NCBI GenBank assembly: GCA_045578665.1
Contig: JAZNKR010000067.1
Location: 1 to 5,077, forward strand
Reading direction: 5' to 3'
DNA: 5,077 nucleotides
Origin: HGM04593 sp045578665
GTDB lineage: Bacteria; Bacteroidota; Bacteroidia; Bacteroidales; Bacteroidaceae
Both the position numbers and the translations under genes were made by a program. Below, piece after piece: positions 4,993 to 5,077 of this stretch (position 1 is its first letter; each line of letters begins with the position of its first letter). Under the pieces are notes generated by a model. It saw only the letters and a list, made by a program, of their open reading frames with translations, had not been told where the DNA came from and made no database searches.

Positions 4993-5077
4993 CTCGTGAG
5001 CAACGGCACCGATGCATGGCCAGCATACATAGCCGCGACACCAAGCCGGAGATGACGGTGAGGCGATACCTCCATAG
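4977..5077 (+). CDS. vsr: Very short patch repair endonuclease Vsr (5' end only, runs off the window)
   Basis: From ATG 4977 the frame is open to the right edge: 33 codons beginning MSDKLTREQRHRCMASIHSR and continuing DTKPEMTVRRYLH. This is the signature start of Vsr proteins, which usually open with an R-x-x-M-x-x-I-x-x-(K/R)-DT-x-x-E block and an R-x-L motif before the catalytic core, which lies outside the window. Vsr nicks the T strand of T:G mismatches made when 5-methylcytosine deaminates, so it normally accompanies a cytosine-5 methyltransferase; HpaII-type systems are known to carry one. It starts 16 bases inside the end of the PIN gene in another frame, implying cotranscription and coupling. 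Its 57% G+C contrasts with the A+T-rich gene before it. A methyltransferase gene is expected next, but is not visible. Confidence 0.85.
   Translation, partial: MSDKLTREQRHRCMASIHSRDTKPEMTVRRYLH

Noticed and set aside
4881..5075. Minus-strand frame of 64 codons at the right end
   Set aside because: It lies opposite the PIN gene end and the clear vsr start, and has no recognisable features.

Overview
The window looks like a Bacteroidales chromosome or integrated element (Prevotella/Bacteroides-like). The promoters read as the Bacteroidetes pattern (TTG or TTT, 20 bases, then TAnnTTTG), clear Shine-Dalgarno sequences are missing, and the left gene belongs to the Bacteroidetes-type HU-like DNA-binding proteins. 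Base composition is a mosaic. The HU-like gene is about 60-65% G+C in a hand-counted line and the last 101 bases are 57%, while the PIN gene between them is near 30% in sampled lines. This suggests foreign cargo in a G+C-richer host or element.

Layout. (1) 1-609, minus strand: 5' part of an HU-like gene with a C-terminal winged-helix-like extension, cut by the left edge. (2) 610-1508: about 900 bases without a convincing gene but dense in cis structure. It holds a minus-strand promoter, four exact-period 22-bp repeats with a palindromic core, two large inverted-repeat modules (855-1003 and 1049-1195) that appear to be diverged, oppositely oriented relatives, and two tandem plus-strand promoters. 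(3) 1509-2067: two small unrecognised proteins, each with its own promoter. (4) 2064-3576: an HNH_2-type endonuclease overlapping a HpaII-family restriction endonuclease homologue that lacks the N-terminal part of the family. (5) 3607-4992: an A+T-rich gene for a large protein with an N-terminal PIN-like nuclease fold. (6) 4977-5077: start of a Vsr mismatch endonuclease, cut by the right edge.

How the genes fit together. A HpaII homologue and Vsr are expected together. HpaII-type systems methylate cytosine-5 in CCGG, 5-methylcytosine deaminates to T:G mismatches, and Vsr nicks those for repair. The plus-strand block therefore looks like the left part of a type II restriction-modification or defence island, with the cytosine methyltransferase probably just beyond the right edge. 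The added HNH nuclease, the PIN-like protein and the truncated HpaII homologue make it non-standard. Either the HpaII part is decaying and other nucleases have taken over, or this is a composite multi-nuclease system. The sequence alone does not decide between them.
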